DNA of 64,000 bases, taken from assembly GCF_010470675.1 (NCBI RefSeq), contig NZ_VOIQ01000004.1, positions 209,870-273,869 of the forward strand. The letters run 5' to 3'. Positions 51,419 through 60,222 of the stretch are shown here, piece after piece. A program made the translations under genes and the position numbers. Position 1 is the stretch's first letter. Each line of letters opens with the position of its first letter. Source of the DNA: Desulfovibrio sp. JC010 (lineage in GTDB: Bacteria; Desulfobacterota; Desulfovibrionia; Desulfovibrionales; Desulfovibrionaceae). The notes beneath the pieces are model-generated. The model had not been told where the DNA came from. It was given only the letters and a program-made list of their open reading frames with translations, and searched no databases.

Positions 51419-51818
51419 ATCATTCCTCCACAGGCGGGGCTTCACTCATCCGGACGTACGCAGCTTGGTACGAAATCAATTGTACATCGCTGCGGGAACA
51501 TGCCTTATCGCTGCCGTAGTATCCATCGGGTTTGCCTCTTGGGCACTGGGTCTGGCAGCAGGAGCGGTTCTAGTTACGTTCAACTTCTGGTCGCTGGCCA
51601 AGTTCGGTCAGCATCTGGCTTATATGCGCAAGGGCGCGGTTGTGTCCTTGTTAATTCGCTTCTACGGTCGGCTCATTTTATCCGGGCTGGTCATCTACGG
51701 GCTAATAGTCTGGGGACAGTGTTCAATTTACGCTCTTCTGGCAGGTCTTAGTACGGTAGTTGTGAATGCGATATTTTGGGGCGTAGCCGGGTTACGGCAA
51801 AAAGTGAAGGAGGCATAA
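51396..51818 (+). CDS. atpI: ATP synthase subunit I-like protein
   Basis: A 140-residue membrane protein, start [15 protein letters not shown], with about four hydrophobic segments. Its position directly before atpB and its helix pattern match AtpI-type accessory subunits, which help assemble the c-ring. The start overlaps atpZ, indicating coupled translation. Sequence conservation in this family is low, so the name rests on context as well. Confidence 0.8.
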   Translation: MKINQKIESFLHRRGFTHPDVRSLVRNQLYIAAGTCLIAAVVSIGFASWALGLAAGAVLVTFNFWSLAKFGQHLAYMRKGAVVSLLIRFYGRLILSGLVIYGLIVWGQCSIYALLAGLSTVVVNAIFWGVAGLRQKVKEA

Positions 51819-51823
51819 GGATC

Positions 51824-52510
51824 ATGGCTGGAGGTTTACCACATCCATTATTGATCATGACAGAGCTTAACCACGCTCTGGGAACTCACATCCCCAACCA
51901 CGTGTGGTACACATGGTTCGGAATGAGTGTTCTTTTCGTACTGGGTTTCATCGTATCCAGAAGGCTCAGTCTGGTTCCCGGCGGGGTGCAGAACCTTGCC
52001 GAGATCGTCATCGGGGGATTGGAAGATTTTGTCGTCACAAACGTCGGTGAGGGCGGACGTCAGGTATTTCCTTTCATGTGTACTCTTTTTGTATACATCC
52101 TCGTACTGAACCTCATGGGTCTTATTCCCGGTTTTGACGCTCCTACTGCGAACGTCAACACCAACGCAGCAATGGCTGTATGTACTTTTCTTTACTACAA
52201 CTACATCGGCATCAAACTTCATGGTGCCCACTACATCAAGCATTTCATGGGCCCCATTCCGGCTCTTGCTCCCTTGATGTTCATCATCGAAGTGGTTTCC
52301 CACATCTCTCGTCCGCTTTCGCTGACTCTGCGTCTGTTCGGTAACATTCGCGGTGAGGAAATCGTTCTCGTACTTCTGTTCCTGCTTGCTCCTGTAGTTT
52401 CCACCCTGCCCATGTACTTCCTGTTCATGCTGGCAAAGGTTATCCAGGCTTTCATTTTCTTCATGCTGACCATGATTTATCTGAAAGGTTCTCTGGAAGA
52501 AGCTCACTAG
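51824..52510 (+). CDS. atpB: ATP synthase F0 subunit a
   Basis: A 228-residue a-subunit with five to six helices. The essential arginine lies in [14 protein letters not shown] near residue 167, and NLMGLIPGF is the family signature. It forms the ion half-channels against the c-ring. The start [10 protein letters not shown] is five bases after the atpI stop. Confidence 0.96.
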   Translation: MAGGLPHPLLIMTELNHALGTHIPNHVWYTWFGMSVLFVLGFIVSRRLSLVPGGVQNLAEIVIGGLEDFVVTNVGEGGRQVFPFMCTLFVYILVLNLMGLIPGFDAPTANVNTNAAMAVCTFLYYNYIGIKLHGAHYIKHFMGPIPALAPLMFIIEVVSHISRPLSLTLRLFGNIRGEEIVLVLLFLLAPVVSTLPMYFLFMLAKVIQAFIFFMLTMIYLKGSLEEAH

Positions 52511-52558
52511 GATTCAAGCACTTAATTTGGGGAAATGGTCTAACGACCTGTTAAATAA

Positions 52559-52906
<348 letters not shown>

Positions 52907-52928
52907 TTCCAAGGATTTGGAAATATTT

Positions 52929-52958
52929 AAAGGAGGTCTTCGGACCTCCTTTTTTTTC
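52929..52958 (+). terminator. Terminator of the atp membrane operon
   Basis: AAAGGAGGTC pairs with GACCTCCTTT around a UUCG-type loop (TTCG) and ends in eight T residues. Confidence 0.92.
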
Positions 52959-52966
52959 CACAACAA

Positions 52967-52984
52967 TTGTTAATTTTTTCACAT
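52967..52984. promoter_or_regulatory. Rex operator between atpE and rex
   Basis: TTGTTAA-TTTT-TTCACAT has the 7-4-7 architecture of the Rex consensus (TTGTGAA/TTGTTAA left half, TTCACAA right half) with one mismatch at the last base. It lies 246 bases before the rex start, right behind the terminator of atpE. Confidence 0.72.
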
Positions 52985-53229
52985 GGTTTGATGCCGGTAT
53001 CGGGGTTTTACGGGCATTCGGGCTATAATCCCCTGCATAAATTAATATTATGCACTCCACGGGGTAGCCTAAACCAAGGGTTTTAGTGTATATTATTTTA
53101 ATTGAGGGTGGCGGAAAAGGTTGCGTTTGAAATGTCCCTCCAGTAGGGGAGTGATCGGACTTAATACCTCCAACTACCAGCTGATACTTTTCGTGCAAGT
53201 ACATTTGTCATGGAAAATAGGAAACTAAA
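52985..53229. other. Rex leader region
   Basis: About 245 bases before rex. A TATAAT-like box is present in GGGCTATAATCCCC (about 53022-53035), flanked by small G/C inverted arms. CCCTCC/GGGGAG pairs may fold. No riboswitch family was recognised. Confidence 0.5.
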
Positions 53230-53859
53230 GTGAAAACCCAGAATATCCCCAAAGCGACCATTAAAAGGCTTGCTGTTTACATACAGGTTTTAACAGGACT
53301 TAAAAGGGACGGAGTAGAGGTTATATCCTCTGAAAAACTGGCCCGGGCCTGTTCGGTCAACCCTTCTCAGATTCGTAAGGATCTGGCATATTTTGGTGAA
53401 TTCGGAGTGCGCGGCGTCGGTTACTACGTGCACGAGCTGATCTCATCCATCAAGCAGTCCCTCGGTGTAGACCGGGTCTGGGGCTGCGCCCTTGTGGGTG
53501 TCGGTAACCTCGGACGCGCCCTGCTGCGCCACAAGGAATTCGCCCTGCGCGGTTTTTCCATCCGCGCGGCATTTGACTGCGACCCATATAAAATCGGGGA
53601 AGTTGTTTCCGGGCTTGAGGTTGTCTGTACCCGCCAGTTCAAGGCCAGAGTGGAAGAGCTCGGTCTTGAGATCGGGATCATCACCACCCCGCCGGAAAGG
53701 GCGCAGCGTGCGGCCAACTATCTGGTGGATGGCGGAATTAAGGGCATTGTCAACTTTGCGCAGGCAAGGATTGATGTCCCCAAGAATGTTCCTGTTGAAT
53801 ACGTTGACTTCACCCACCATTTTTATTCCGTGGCTTTTAATATCAGTTCCATGGAATAG
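53230..53859 (+). CDS. rex: Redox-sensing transcriptional repressor Rex
   Basis: A 209-residue Rex with an N-terminal winged helix (PKATIKRLAVYIQVL, VNPSQIRKDLAYFGEFG) and a Rossmann domain with the NADH motif GVGNLGRA near residue 90. It binds DNA when NADH is low and is released by NADH. The start is GTG. In Desulfovibrio vulgaris Rex represses sat and other energy genes, and the same atpB-atpE-rex order occurs there. A near-consensus operator upstream points to autoregulation. Confidence 0.96.
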   Translation: MKTQNIPKATIKRLAVYIQVLTGLKRDGVEVISSEKLARACSVNPSQIRKDLAYFGEFGVRGVGYYVHELISSIKQSLGVDRVWGCALVGVGNLGRALLRHKEFALRGFSIRAAFDCDPYKIGEVVSGLEVVCTRQFKARVEELGLEIGIITTPPERAQRAANYLVDGGIKGIVNFAQARIDVPKNVPVEYVDFTHHFYSVAFNISSME

Positions 53860-53877
53860 ATAAGTTCAGGTTTGCGG

Positions 53878-53928
53878 AAAAACGAATCCCCTGTGACAGG
53901 CTGTCGCAGGGGATTCGTTTTTTTTATG
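53878..53928. terminator. Bidirectional terminator between rex and the sigma-54 regulator
   Basis: AAACGAATCCCCTG pairs with CAGGGGATTCGTTT with an internal small arm; T tract on the plus side. Confidence 0.9.
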
Positions 53929-53929
53929 G

Positions 53930-55405
53930 CTAATCAATTGAGTACTGCTTCTTTATATTATGCTTCTTGAGCAGGGCGTATAGTCTGGAAACGGATATGC
54001 CCGATGTTCTGGCTGCTTCAGCCATATTGGCCTTGCTGACCAGTACCAGCTGTTCAAGGTATAATTTCTCGGCATTGTTGACCGCTTCATCCCGGTATTC
54101 CTTAAAAGATGGAAGTTTGTTTGAGTCCGGTACATTGATTTCCGGAAAAGAGACGTCTTCATTCTGGGACTGGTTTCTTCGGGGCAGGTTGCCCTTGATA
54201 ACAGTCAGGGTATTGCGGGGTGTCTGTTTAGGCAGAACCGATGCCTGGGCGGCTGATACACGCAACCTCACAGGAAGATGGATAGGCAGGAATTCCCCGG
54301 CTTCAGGGTTGGCGGTAAAGACCTGTTCCAGCACATTGAAGAGTTCGCGCACATTCCCCGGCCAGGAGTACGATTTCAGCGCGTCGAGGAATTCTTCGGA
54401 AATGGCTATGGGCGGGGCGTTGAAGTCCGCGGCAAGTTTGTTCAAATAATAGCGGGAAAGCCTGTGTATATCTTCACCCCGCTGGCGCAGGGGCGGAAGT
54501 TCGATGGTGAATGCCTGCAGCCTGTAAAGCAGGTCCTGCCGGAATCTTCCACTTTGGACCAGTGCTTCGAGGTCACGGTTGGTGGCTGCCACCAGCCTGA
54601 AATCACTTTGCTTTTCCTCGTTGCCACCCACAGGGCGGTAGGTCCGTTCCTGCAGGACCCGGAGAAATGATTTTTGCAGGGATACCGGAAGTTCGCCAAC
54701 CTCATCAAGGAAAAGGGTCCCGCCGTCCGCCTTGGCGATGAGTCCGTCCTGACTTTTGTCCGCACTGGTGAAGGCACCGCGCTCGTGGCCGAAAAGAATG
54801 GATTCCACGAGATTTTCAGGAATGGAAGCGCAGTCCACAATGATAAACGGCCCATTGCGGCGCATGCTGTTGTCGTGAACCGCACGGGCGAAAAGTTCCT
54901 TGCCGGTGCCTGTTTCACCCAGCAGGAGCACGCCCACATGACTTTCAGCTGCTTTGGCGGCCTGCCCGAGACAGCGCACTATTGAATCGGAGCGGCCTAC
55001 AATATTATGATGTCCGAGTTTGGGACTGGAACTTTGTTTTTCGCTGCGGTACTGGAAGACCCTTTTCATGTGCAGCATGTATTCTTCCTGACTGGCAGGC
55101 TTGGCAATATAATCCCATGCCCCGGAATTGATAGCCAGCTCCGCGCCCTTGGAATCACCTTTCCCGGTAATGATTATCACTTCCGGCATATTGTTCAGCT
55201 GTTGCAGCTCCGGGAGTGCATCCAGTCCGTTACCGTCGGGCAGAATTACATCAAGAAAGACAACATCAAAGCGTTCTTCACGGGCAAGGGCCAGCCCCTC
55301 TTTGAGGGTCAGGGCTTTTTCTCCGTCATGGTTCAGAGCTTCAGCAATGGCGATCAGCAGTTCCCCTATAAACGGGTCATCATCAATAATTAAAACATTG
55401 GCCAT
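53930..55405 (-). CDS. Sigma-54-dependent response regulator, GAFTSA variant
   Basis: A 491-residue NtrC-family regulator: REC (phosphoacceptor D52), AAA+ domain with GETGTGKE and GERGAFTSA-like loop (HERGAFTSADKSQ, so the sigma-54 contact motif reads GAFTSA rather than GAFTGA), and a C-terminal Fis-type HTH. No histidine kinase is adjacent. It is transcribed alone, convergent with rex. GAFTSA occurs in other Desulfovibrio-type regulators, so activity is likely kept. Confidence 0.93.
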   Translation of the reverse strand: MANVLIIDDDPFIGELLIAIAEALNHDGEKALTLKEGLALAREERFDVVFLDVILPDGNGLDALPELQQLNNMPEVIIITGKGDSKGAELAINSGAWDYIAKPASQEEYMLHMKRVFQYRSEKQSSSPKLGHHNIVGRSDSIVRCLGQAAKAAESHVGVLLLGETGTGKELFARAVHDNSMRRNGPFIIVDCASIPENLVESILFGHERGAFTSADKSQDGLIAKADGGTLFLDEVGELPVSLQKSFLRVLQERTYRPVGGNEEKQSDFRLVAATNRDLEALVQSGRFRQDLLYRLQAFTIELPPLRQRGEDIHRLSRYYLNKLAADFNAPPIAISEEFLDALKSYSWPGNVRELFNVLEQVFTANPEAGEFLPIHLPVRLRVSAAQASVLPKQTPRNTLTVIKGNLPRRNQSQNEDVSFPEINVPDSNKLPSFKEYRDEAVNNAEKLYLEQLVLVSKANMAEAARTSGISVSRLYALLKKHNIKKQYSID

Positions 55406-55537
55406 CAGTATTTCCGATCGAATTCAATTTGAGGTATAGTGTAAATAATCAAGAGCCCTAAGAGGCATATGAGCACACGTTTGACAGCTAATCAACTATT
55501 TTTGTTTTTCGGTTGACTGGGTGGTCCCAGTAGGTTA

Positions 55538-55566
55538 GTTGACAAGTCAACGGTTGACTGATCAAC
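55538..55566. promoter_or_regulatory. Tandem operators of the MarR regulator
   Basis: GTTGACAAGTCAAC (55538-55551) is a perfect dyad, and GTTGACTGATCAAC (55553-55566) an imperfect one, 15 bases centre to centre. A further GGTTGACTG half-site lies at 55511. They sit just before the marR gene. Confidence 0.78.
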
Positions 55567-55584
55567 AAACAAAGAGCATTGGAA

Positions 55585-56043
55585 ATGGTAAAAAAACACG
55601 TTTCATTCGGATTCATGAATAGCCAGATGGCCAGATTGCATAAAGCTATTCTAGCGGAAAAATTAAAAGATCTGGGCATCACCTACGGACAGATCGGTTT
55701 CATCATGCAGGCGACAAGGTATCCGGGGCGGTCGCAGGATGAACTCTCAACTGTTTTGAGTATAGATAAAGCTGCTACGGCCAGAGCTGTAGCAAAATTG
55801 ATCAAAGAAGGCTTTTTGTACCGCAAGGAAAACCCTGACAATAAGCGGCAGAAGCTGGTTTACCCTACCGGGAAAGCACTGGCTGTAAAAGAAGACCTTC
55901 ACCGGGAACTGATGGATTCCAACCGGAGCATGCTGTCCGGGCTTACAAAAGAAGAAGCTGAAAAGTTTATAGAATTAATGGTCAAAGTAATTGATACAAG
56001 CCGGGAAAATCTGGGCATGCCGCGGGTTTGGGATTATTTATAG
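55585..56043 (+). CDS. MarR-family transcriptional regulator
   Basis: A 152-residue MarR regulator starting at ATG MVKKHVSF (a TTG six bases upstream is the alternative). The winged helix is GRSQDELSTVLSIDKAATARAVAKLIKEGFLYRKENPDNKRQKLV. It is likely an autorepressor of the downstream drug-efflux MFS gene, as in classic MarR-MFS pairs. The tandem operators just upstream support this. The inducing ligand is unknown. Confidence 0.92.
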   Translation: MVKKHVSFGFMNSQMARLHKAILAEKLKDLGITYGQIGFIMQATRYPGRSQDELSTVLSIDKAATARAVAKLIKEGFLYRKENPDNKRQKLVYPTGKALAVKEDLHRELMDSNRSMLSGLTKEEAEKFIELMVKVIDTSRENLGMPRVWDYL

Positions 56044-56063
56044 GAATATTTCTGGAGAATTTT

Positions 56064-57488
56064 ATGGATGATGCAAAGAAGAAAGCCGTCATATTTACAG
56101 TGGCGGTAACCCAGTTCACCATGCCGTTCATGTTTTCGGCAGTGGGGATAACCCTTCCGGTCATGGGGCGTGAATTCGGGGCCAGCGGCCTTGATCTCAG
56201 CCTTGTGGAATCAGTTTATATCGGAAGTGTGGCCGCATTGCTGCTTCCTTTGGGCAGGCTGGCCGACATGCACGGCAGGCAGCCCATGTTCCGGCTGGGT
56301 GTGCTTTTATTTTCAATTTTTACCATGCTGATCGGCTTTGCCCACAACATTGAAACCGTAATCGGGCTGCGTATGATTCAGGGTATGGTCGGCGGTATGG
56401 GTATTGCCACAAACATGGCCCTGCTGACCAATTCCGTTCCCGCAGAAGAGCGCGGAAAAGCCATGGGCTGGGCTGTGGCCGCAGTTTATGTGGGGCTGTC
56501 CGCCGGGCCGTATGTGGGCGGGCTGGTCACTTCCCATCTGGGCTGGCGTTGGCTTTACTTTCTGGGCATGATTCCGCTGGGGATTTCCTACTATGTTGCC
56601 CACCGCAATTTGAATGGCAGGTTCCGTGCTTCGGATGAAAAATTTGACTATCCCGGCAGTATCGTTATTGCCCTTTCTGTAGCGGCCATTGTTTTCGGCG
56701 GAACCAGCCTCGGTGCCGGATGGTTCGGGCCTGTGGCCCTGATCGCGGGGCTGGCCGGGGTGGCACTGTTCATCTACATGCAGAACAAGGCCGAATACCC
56801 GCTGGTGGAACTGACCCTGTTCAATGAACGTCGTGATTTTTCCGATGCCGCACTGGTACAGTTCATCAACTACGCCGGGACCTTCGGCATTGTTTTCCTG
56901 TTCAGTCTGTACATGCAGTCGGTAAAAGGGTTCACTCCTCATGATGCCGGGCTGGTGCTGGTTATTCAGCCCATTGTTCAGGCCGTACTTTCACCGCTTT
57001 GCGGCAGGCTGGCCGATAAATTTTCCCCGCGTATTCTCGCGCTGCTGGGCATGTTGGCCTGCACAGCAGGAACCATCATGGGGGCCATGGTTACTTCCCA
57101 GACGACCCTTCCTTATCTGTACACCATGTTTGTGGTGTTGGGGATCGGCTTTGCCCTTTTCTCCTCCCCGAATATGATTATTCTCATGAGCAGCGTACCG
57201 CCTTCCCGTTACGGGTTTGCATCGGCTATTTCCGGGGGCTTACGGACCATCGGAATGGTTTTCAGCATGGTCATTATCGCCATTTTTCTGTCCACTATCA
57301 TGGGCAAGGCTCCGGTCACTCCGCAGTCCGCTGCTGAATATTTGACTGTAATGCGTTTTTCCCTGTCCAGTCTTGCAGTTCTATGCGGTCTTGCGGTGCT
57401 TATTTCCATCCGTTCCGTGTTGAAAAAACACAGAGTTGCCAAGAACGGTCTTTGTGTGCAAAGTGCCGGGAACAGCAAGGAGGGCTAA
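56064..57488 (+). CDS. DHA2-type MFS multidrug efflux transporter
   Basis: A 474-residue, about 14-helix transporter of the EmrB/QacA (DHA2) family. The motif A-like GRLADMHGRQPMF and motif C-like GPYVGGLV are visible. It probably exports hydrophobic or cationic compounds with H+ antiport. The start MDDAKKK has a TGGAGA site. It overlaps the start of rsmG (TAATG), indicating coupled translation. Confidence 0.92.
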   Translation: MDDAKKKAVIFTVAVTQFTMPFMFSAVGITLPVMGREFGASGLDLSLVESVYIGSVAALLLPLGRLADMHGRQPMFRLGVLLFSIFTMLIGFAHNIETVIGLRMIQGMVGGMGIATNMALLTNSVPAEERGKAMGWAVAAVYVGLSAGPYVGGLVTSHLGWRWLYFLGMIPLGISYYVAHRNLNGRFRASDEKFDYPGSIVIALSVAAIVFGGTSLGAGWFGPVALIAGLAGVALFIYMQNKAEYPLVELTLFNERRDFSDAALVQFINYAGTFGIVFLFSLYMQSVKGFTPHDAGLVLVIQPIVQAVLSPLCGRLADKFSPRILALLGMLACTAGTIMGAMVTSQTTLPYLYTMFVVLGIGFALFSSPNMIILMSSVPPSRYGFASAISGGLRTIGMVFSMVIIAIFLSTIMGKAPVTPQSAAEYLTVMRFSLSSLAVLCGLAVLISIRSVLKKHRVAKNGLCVQSAGNSKEG

Positions 57489-58177
57489 TGGCGGAAATTA
57501 ATATCAGTGCTGCGGATATTCTGGGCGCGGCAAGCAAGGCCGGGCGTAAGCTTAGGGACAATCCTGCACAGGATGAAGGGTTCAAGGCAGCAACCGATCA
57601 GGCAAGGGTACTGGCCTACTACGTGACCCTGCTGGTCAAGTGGAACAAGTCCATGAATCTGGTCGGTCCGCAGGGCTGGGAGCAGATTTTTCATTCCCTG
57701 ATTATCGACAGCCTGCATCTGGCAGATTCTCTTGATTCGCTGGATCTGCCCAATGATCCGGTCACCCTCGACCTCGGAGCCGGGGCCGGTTTGCCCGGAA
57801 TCCCTCTGCGCTGTCTCTGGCAGGCCGGGGATTACCATTTGGTGGAAGCGCGCCAGAAGCGTTCCGTGTTCATGCGCACTGCCCTGCGGATGATGAAGCT
57901 GCCGCGTATAGAAGTTTTTCAAGGCCGTGCGGAAAAATTTCCACAGGAAAAACTTCCCGCTGATTTGATTCTCAGCAAAGCCTTTATGCCGTGGAAGGAT
58001 CTGCTGGAATTCGTAAAACCCATGCTGGCAGAGTCGGGCCGGATAGTGATTTTATCTAACGACCCTGCGCCCTCAGAGCAGGAATTTGAAGAATTAGGAC
58101 ATACTCTGCAAGATTCCATGCAGTACAAGGCCGGGGATAAAAAGCACTACTTCTGGTGCTTGAGGGCGTTAGGATAG
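57488..58177 (+). CDS. rsmG: 16S rRNA m7G527 methyltransferase RsmG
   Basis: A 229-residue RsmG (GidB). It uses SAM to methylate G527 of 16S rRNA; loss gives low-level streptomycin resistance. The SAM motif LDLGAGAGLPGIPL lies near residues 96-109, and NLVGPQGWEQIFHSLIIDSL is a family signature. The ATG overlaps the TAA of the MFS gene. Being in a drug-efflux operon is unusual and may only reflect operon shuffling. Confidence 0.95.
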   Translation: MAEINISAADILGAASKAGRKLRDNPAQDEGFKAATDQARVLAYYVTLLVKWNKSMNLVGPQGWEQIFHSLIIDSLHLADSLDSLDLPNDPVTLDLGAGAGLPGIPLRCLWQAGDYHLVEARQKRSVFMRTALRMMKLPRIEVFQGRAEKFPQEKLPADLILSKAFMPWKDLLEFVKPMLAESGRIVILSNDPAPSEQEFEELGHTLQDSMQYKAGDKKHYFWCLRALG

Positions 58178-58182
58178 GTCAA

Positions 58183-58491
58183 TCAGTTGTCGTTTCCATA
58201 TGCCTGGTCACATCCCTTTTTGCAATTTGCGTTGTCTGCGGGCTTGCCTGAATATCTCCTGCATATAAGTGAATAACATTCATTTTTAGCAGCTTCTTTG
58301 GGTCTGTTGAAGTCAACACGTCTATGCATATAGCCGTAGCATCCATAGTACGAAGCACCGGAAGTTCCACCGCAATAACGTTTTCTTAATTCAGCGGCAA
58401 AGCTTCCTGCTTTTCCGGCAAAGCAGGGAGTACTGAAGAGCAGTGTGAAAACAACCGTAAGCAAGAAAATATTTTTTCCATGTTTAACCAT
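58183..58491 (-). CDS. Small secreted cysteine-rich protein
   Basis: A 102-residue protein with a signal peptide (about residues 1-25, ending PCFA). The mature part carries six cysteines (YCGG, GCYG, ECYS, ICRR, NCKK, GCDQ), fitting three disulfides in the periplasm. No family was recognised. The AAGGAG ribosome site is good. It is the tail-to-tail neighbour of rsmG. Confidence 0.82.
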   Translation of the reverse strand: MVKHGKNIFLLTVVFTLLFSTPCFAGKAGSFAAELRKRYCGGTSGASYYGCYGYMHRRVDFNRPKEAAKNECYSLICRRYSGKPADNANCKKGCDQAYGNDN

Positions 58492-58521
58492 CGAAGAAAT
58501 CTCCTTGTTTGAATTAGAAAA

Positions 58522-58743
58522 CTACTCTTCTTCCTGCCCAGCCCCTGAAAGAGCCTCCAGCAAACCGCCTTTGAAGATCAGCTTGGTGGCATGTTCGTCA
58601 GCAATTTCAGCCACGTCCATGAGCTTCTCAAGGAATTCGAGAATTTCAAATCTCTTCTCTTCAGTCCCGTTATCAAATTCAAATTTCATATCACCGGAAG
58701 TCATGTATTTTTCCAGTCTTTCAAGGTAATCCATCTTAAGCAT
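58522..58743 (-). CDS. Small acidic protein of unknown function
   Basis: A 73-residue, strongly acidic, mostly helical protein without cysteines, signal or recognised family. The ribosome site GGAGAG is well placed before the first ATG. It lies 30 bases upstream of the cysteine-rich gene on the same strand and may be co-transcribed with it. Confidence 0.75.
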   Translation of the reverse strand: MLKMDYLERLEKYMTSGDMKFEFDNGTEEKRFEILEFLEKLMDVAEIADEHATKLIFKGGLLEALSGAGQEEE

Positions 58744-58772
58744 AAGTCTCTCCAGTAGCGGGAATTATATAT

Positions 58773-58860
58773 CCCGGCGGCCAAAGAAACTTTTTTCAAA
58801 AAGTTTCTTTGGCCGCCGGAGGCGAAATCTATTGATCCAAAAGCGCGCAGCGCCTCAAGT
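58773..58860 (-). repeat. Modular repeat, compact type B copy with mirrored ends
   Basis: CCGGCGGCCAAAGAAAC/GTTTCTTTGGCCGCCGG forms an almost perfect long palindrome, then AGGCGAAATC and the AAAAGCGCGCAGCGCCTCA head. The outer CTTCGCCGC tail is missing and replaced by a second CCGGCGG arm. It lies 14 bases from the rlmH stop. Confidence 0.88.
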
Positions 58861-58874
58861 CTGTCTTTCTATCT

Positions 58875-59345
58875 TTAAACATGATGGTAAGGAGACCCGC
58901 GAAGTATGGAAGCAGCGCGGTAGAGCTGTTCCAGCAGCATGGTCCGGGCCAGTTCGTGGGGCAGGGTCATTTTGCTTAAGCTGAGCTTGACCCGGGCCGC
59001 GTTTTTGACCTCGTCCGCGAGTCCGAAGGGGCCGCCGATAACGAAAGTGGGGGTGAGGTTCGGGTCCTCGGTCCAGCGTTGCAGCTGCTTGGAAAGCTCC
59101 ACCGAAGTCATTTCCTTGCCTTTCTCATCAAGGCAGATAAGCATATCCGAGGGCTTGATTTTGGCCATGATGGCCTTGCCTTCGTGCTGAACTTTGTCCA
59201 TGGGCGGCAGTTTGCCGGGGGCATCCTTGAGGATGGTTTCTTCCAGCTTGTGGAAACGGCCCAGTTTTTTTGTGTAATGGGCGCAAGCATCGCGGAAAAA
59301 GGGTTCCTTGAGTTTGCCGACCCAGACGAATCTAAGTTTGCTCAT
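58875..59345 (-). CDS. rlmH: 23S rRNA pseudouridine-1915 N3-methyltransferase
   Basis: A 156-residue SPOUT methyltransferase. It methylates the pseudouridine at position 1915 in helix 69 of 23S rRNA. The knotted SAM site shows FVIGGPFGLADEV near residues 101-113 and the C-terminal LSKMTLPHELARTMLLEQLYRA segment. It is adjacent to the phosphoesterase gene (2 bases apart) in one operon. Confidence 0.96.
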   Translation of the reverse strand: MSKLRFVWVGKLKEPFFRDACAHYTKKLGRFHKLEETILKDAPGKLPPMDKVQHEGKAIMAKIKPSDMLICLDEKGKEMTSVELSKQLQRWTEDPNLTPTFVIGGPFGLADEVKNAARVKLSLSKMTLPHELARTMLLEQLYRAASILRGSPYHHV

Positions 59346-59347
59346 GG

Positions 59348-60019
59348 TTATATCTGTTTAAGGGTTGCATCCAGCCTGCCGTTATCAATGGAGACGAGTA
59401 CATACCCGCCGCCGGAAGCCATGCCGGGATTGAAAATTCTGGATTTGCCGACGCTGTCTTCGCCTCTGGATTCATGGATGTGCCCGCAGAGAACTATTTC
59501 AGGCTGATGCTTTTCTATGAATGCGCGCACGGCCTTGCTGCCCACGTGCATGCCGTTGCCGATGACATCCAGACTGGTGTTAAAGGGGGCATCGTGGACA
59601 ACCAGCAGCAGCTGTTCATAATCACCGAGCCTGGCGTGAGTGTCTTCAAGGTACTGAGCCATTTCCTCTTCGGTGATTTCACCGGGAGTGCCGAAAGGGG
59701 TCGGGATAGAACAGCCCACGCCCATGACTTTAATACCCGGTTCCAGTTCACGGAACTCGCAATGCAGGTTGGCATTTTTTTCTTTCAGGAATTCAGTAAC
59801 GTTGGTCCGGTCCATGTTGCCCTGCTGGGCGAGGATGTTGGGGTTCCTGCTATAGATGGCTTCCCAGACCTTTTCAACGGCTCCGGCCGGGGAGTGGTTG
59901 GTCAGGTCTCCGGTTACGATAACCCCGGAAGCTTTTTCCAGCTCCGGGAGCAGATCCACGAATTTCAGGCTTTGGTGAATATCACCGAAAGCAATCCATG
60001 TTTTTGGGGCTTCAGACAT
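59348..60019 (-). CDS. Metallophosphoesterase
   Basis: A 223-residue calcineurin-type phosphoesterase, start MSEAPKTWIAFGDIHQ with GGAG upstream; the earlier in-frame start is unlikely. Metal-binding motifs are GDIHQ, GDLTNH, GNMDR, a histidine in VVHDAP and GHIHE. It hydrolyses phosphate mono- or diesters with two metal ions; the substrate is unknown. It is followed by rlmH. Confidence 0.9.
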   Translation of the reverse strand: MSEAPKTWIAFGDIHQSLKFVDLLPELEKASGVIVTGDLTNHSPAGAVEKVWEAIYSRNPNILAQQGNMDRTNVTEFLKEKNANLHCEFRELEPGIKVMGVGCSIPTPFGTPGEITEEEMAQYLEDTHARLGDYEQLLLVVHDAPFNTSLDVIGNGMHVGSKAVRAFIEKHQPEIVLCGHIHESRGEDSVGKSRIFNPGMASGGGYVLVSIDNGRLDATLKQI

Positions 60020-60092
60020 GCTGTCTCCGCTTATATGTAGCTGAGTTGTTAGTTTTGTTTTCCTGTTTCCAGAAGGTCTTTGAATAGCACTA

Positions 60093-60139
60093 TTGGTTCC
60101 AAAAACCAATATCAGGCGGGGCGGGCAGGGGCTGATATT
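60093..60139. other. Two nested hairpins between the phosphoesterase and fthC genes
   Basis: TTGGTT/AACCAA (60093-60109) and AATATCAG/CTGATATT (60108-60139), the second followed by TTTTCG. The gap of 203 bases between divergent genes holds no gene; these may be promoter structures. Confidence 0.5.
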
Positions 60140-60222
60140 TTCGTTATTGTCGCACTTGGTGATTGCTTTTTGTCACAGGGTTGTGCTTAATTTTCTTTAC
60201 AGATTATGAAAATTAAACACAG

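Noticed and set aside
60093-60222. 6S RNA upstream of the 5-FTHF cyclo-ligase, as in enterobacteria
   Set aside because: The gap is only about 200 bases and its hairpins do not form the long 6S-type rod with a central bubble.
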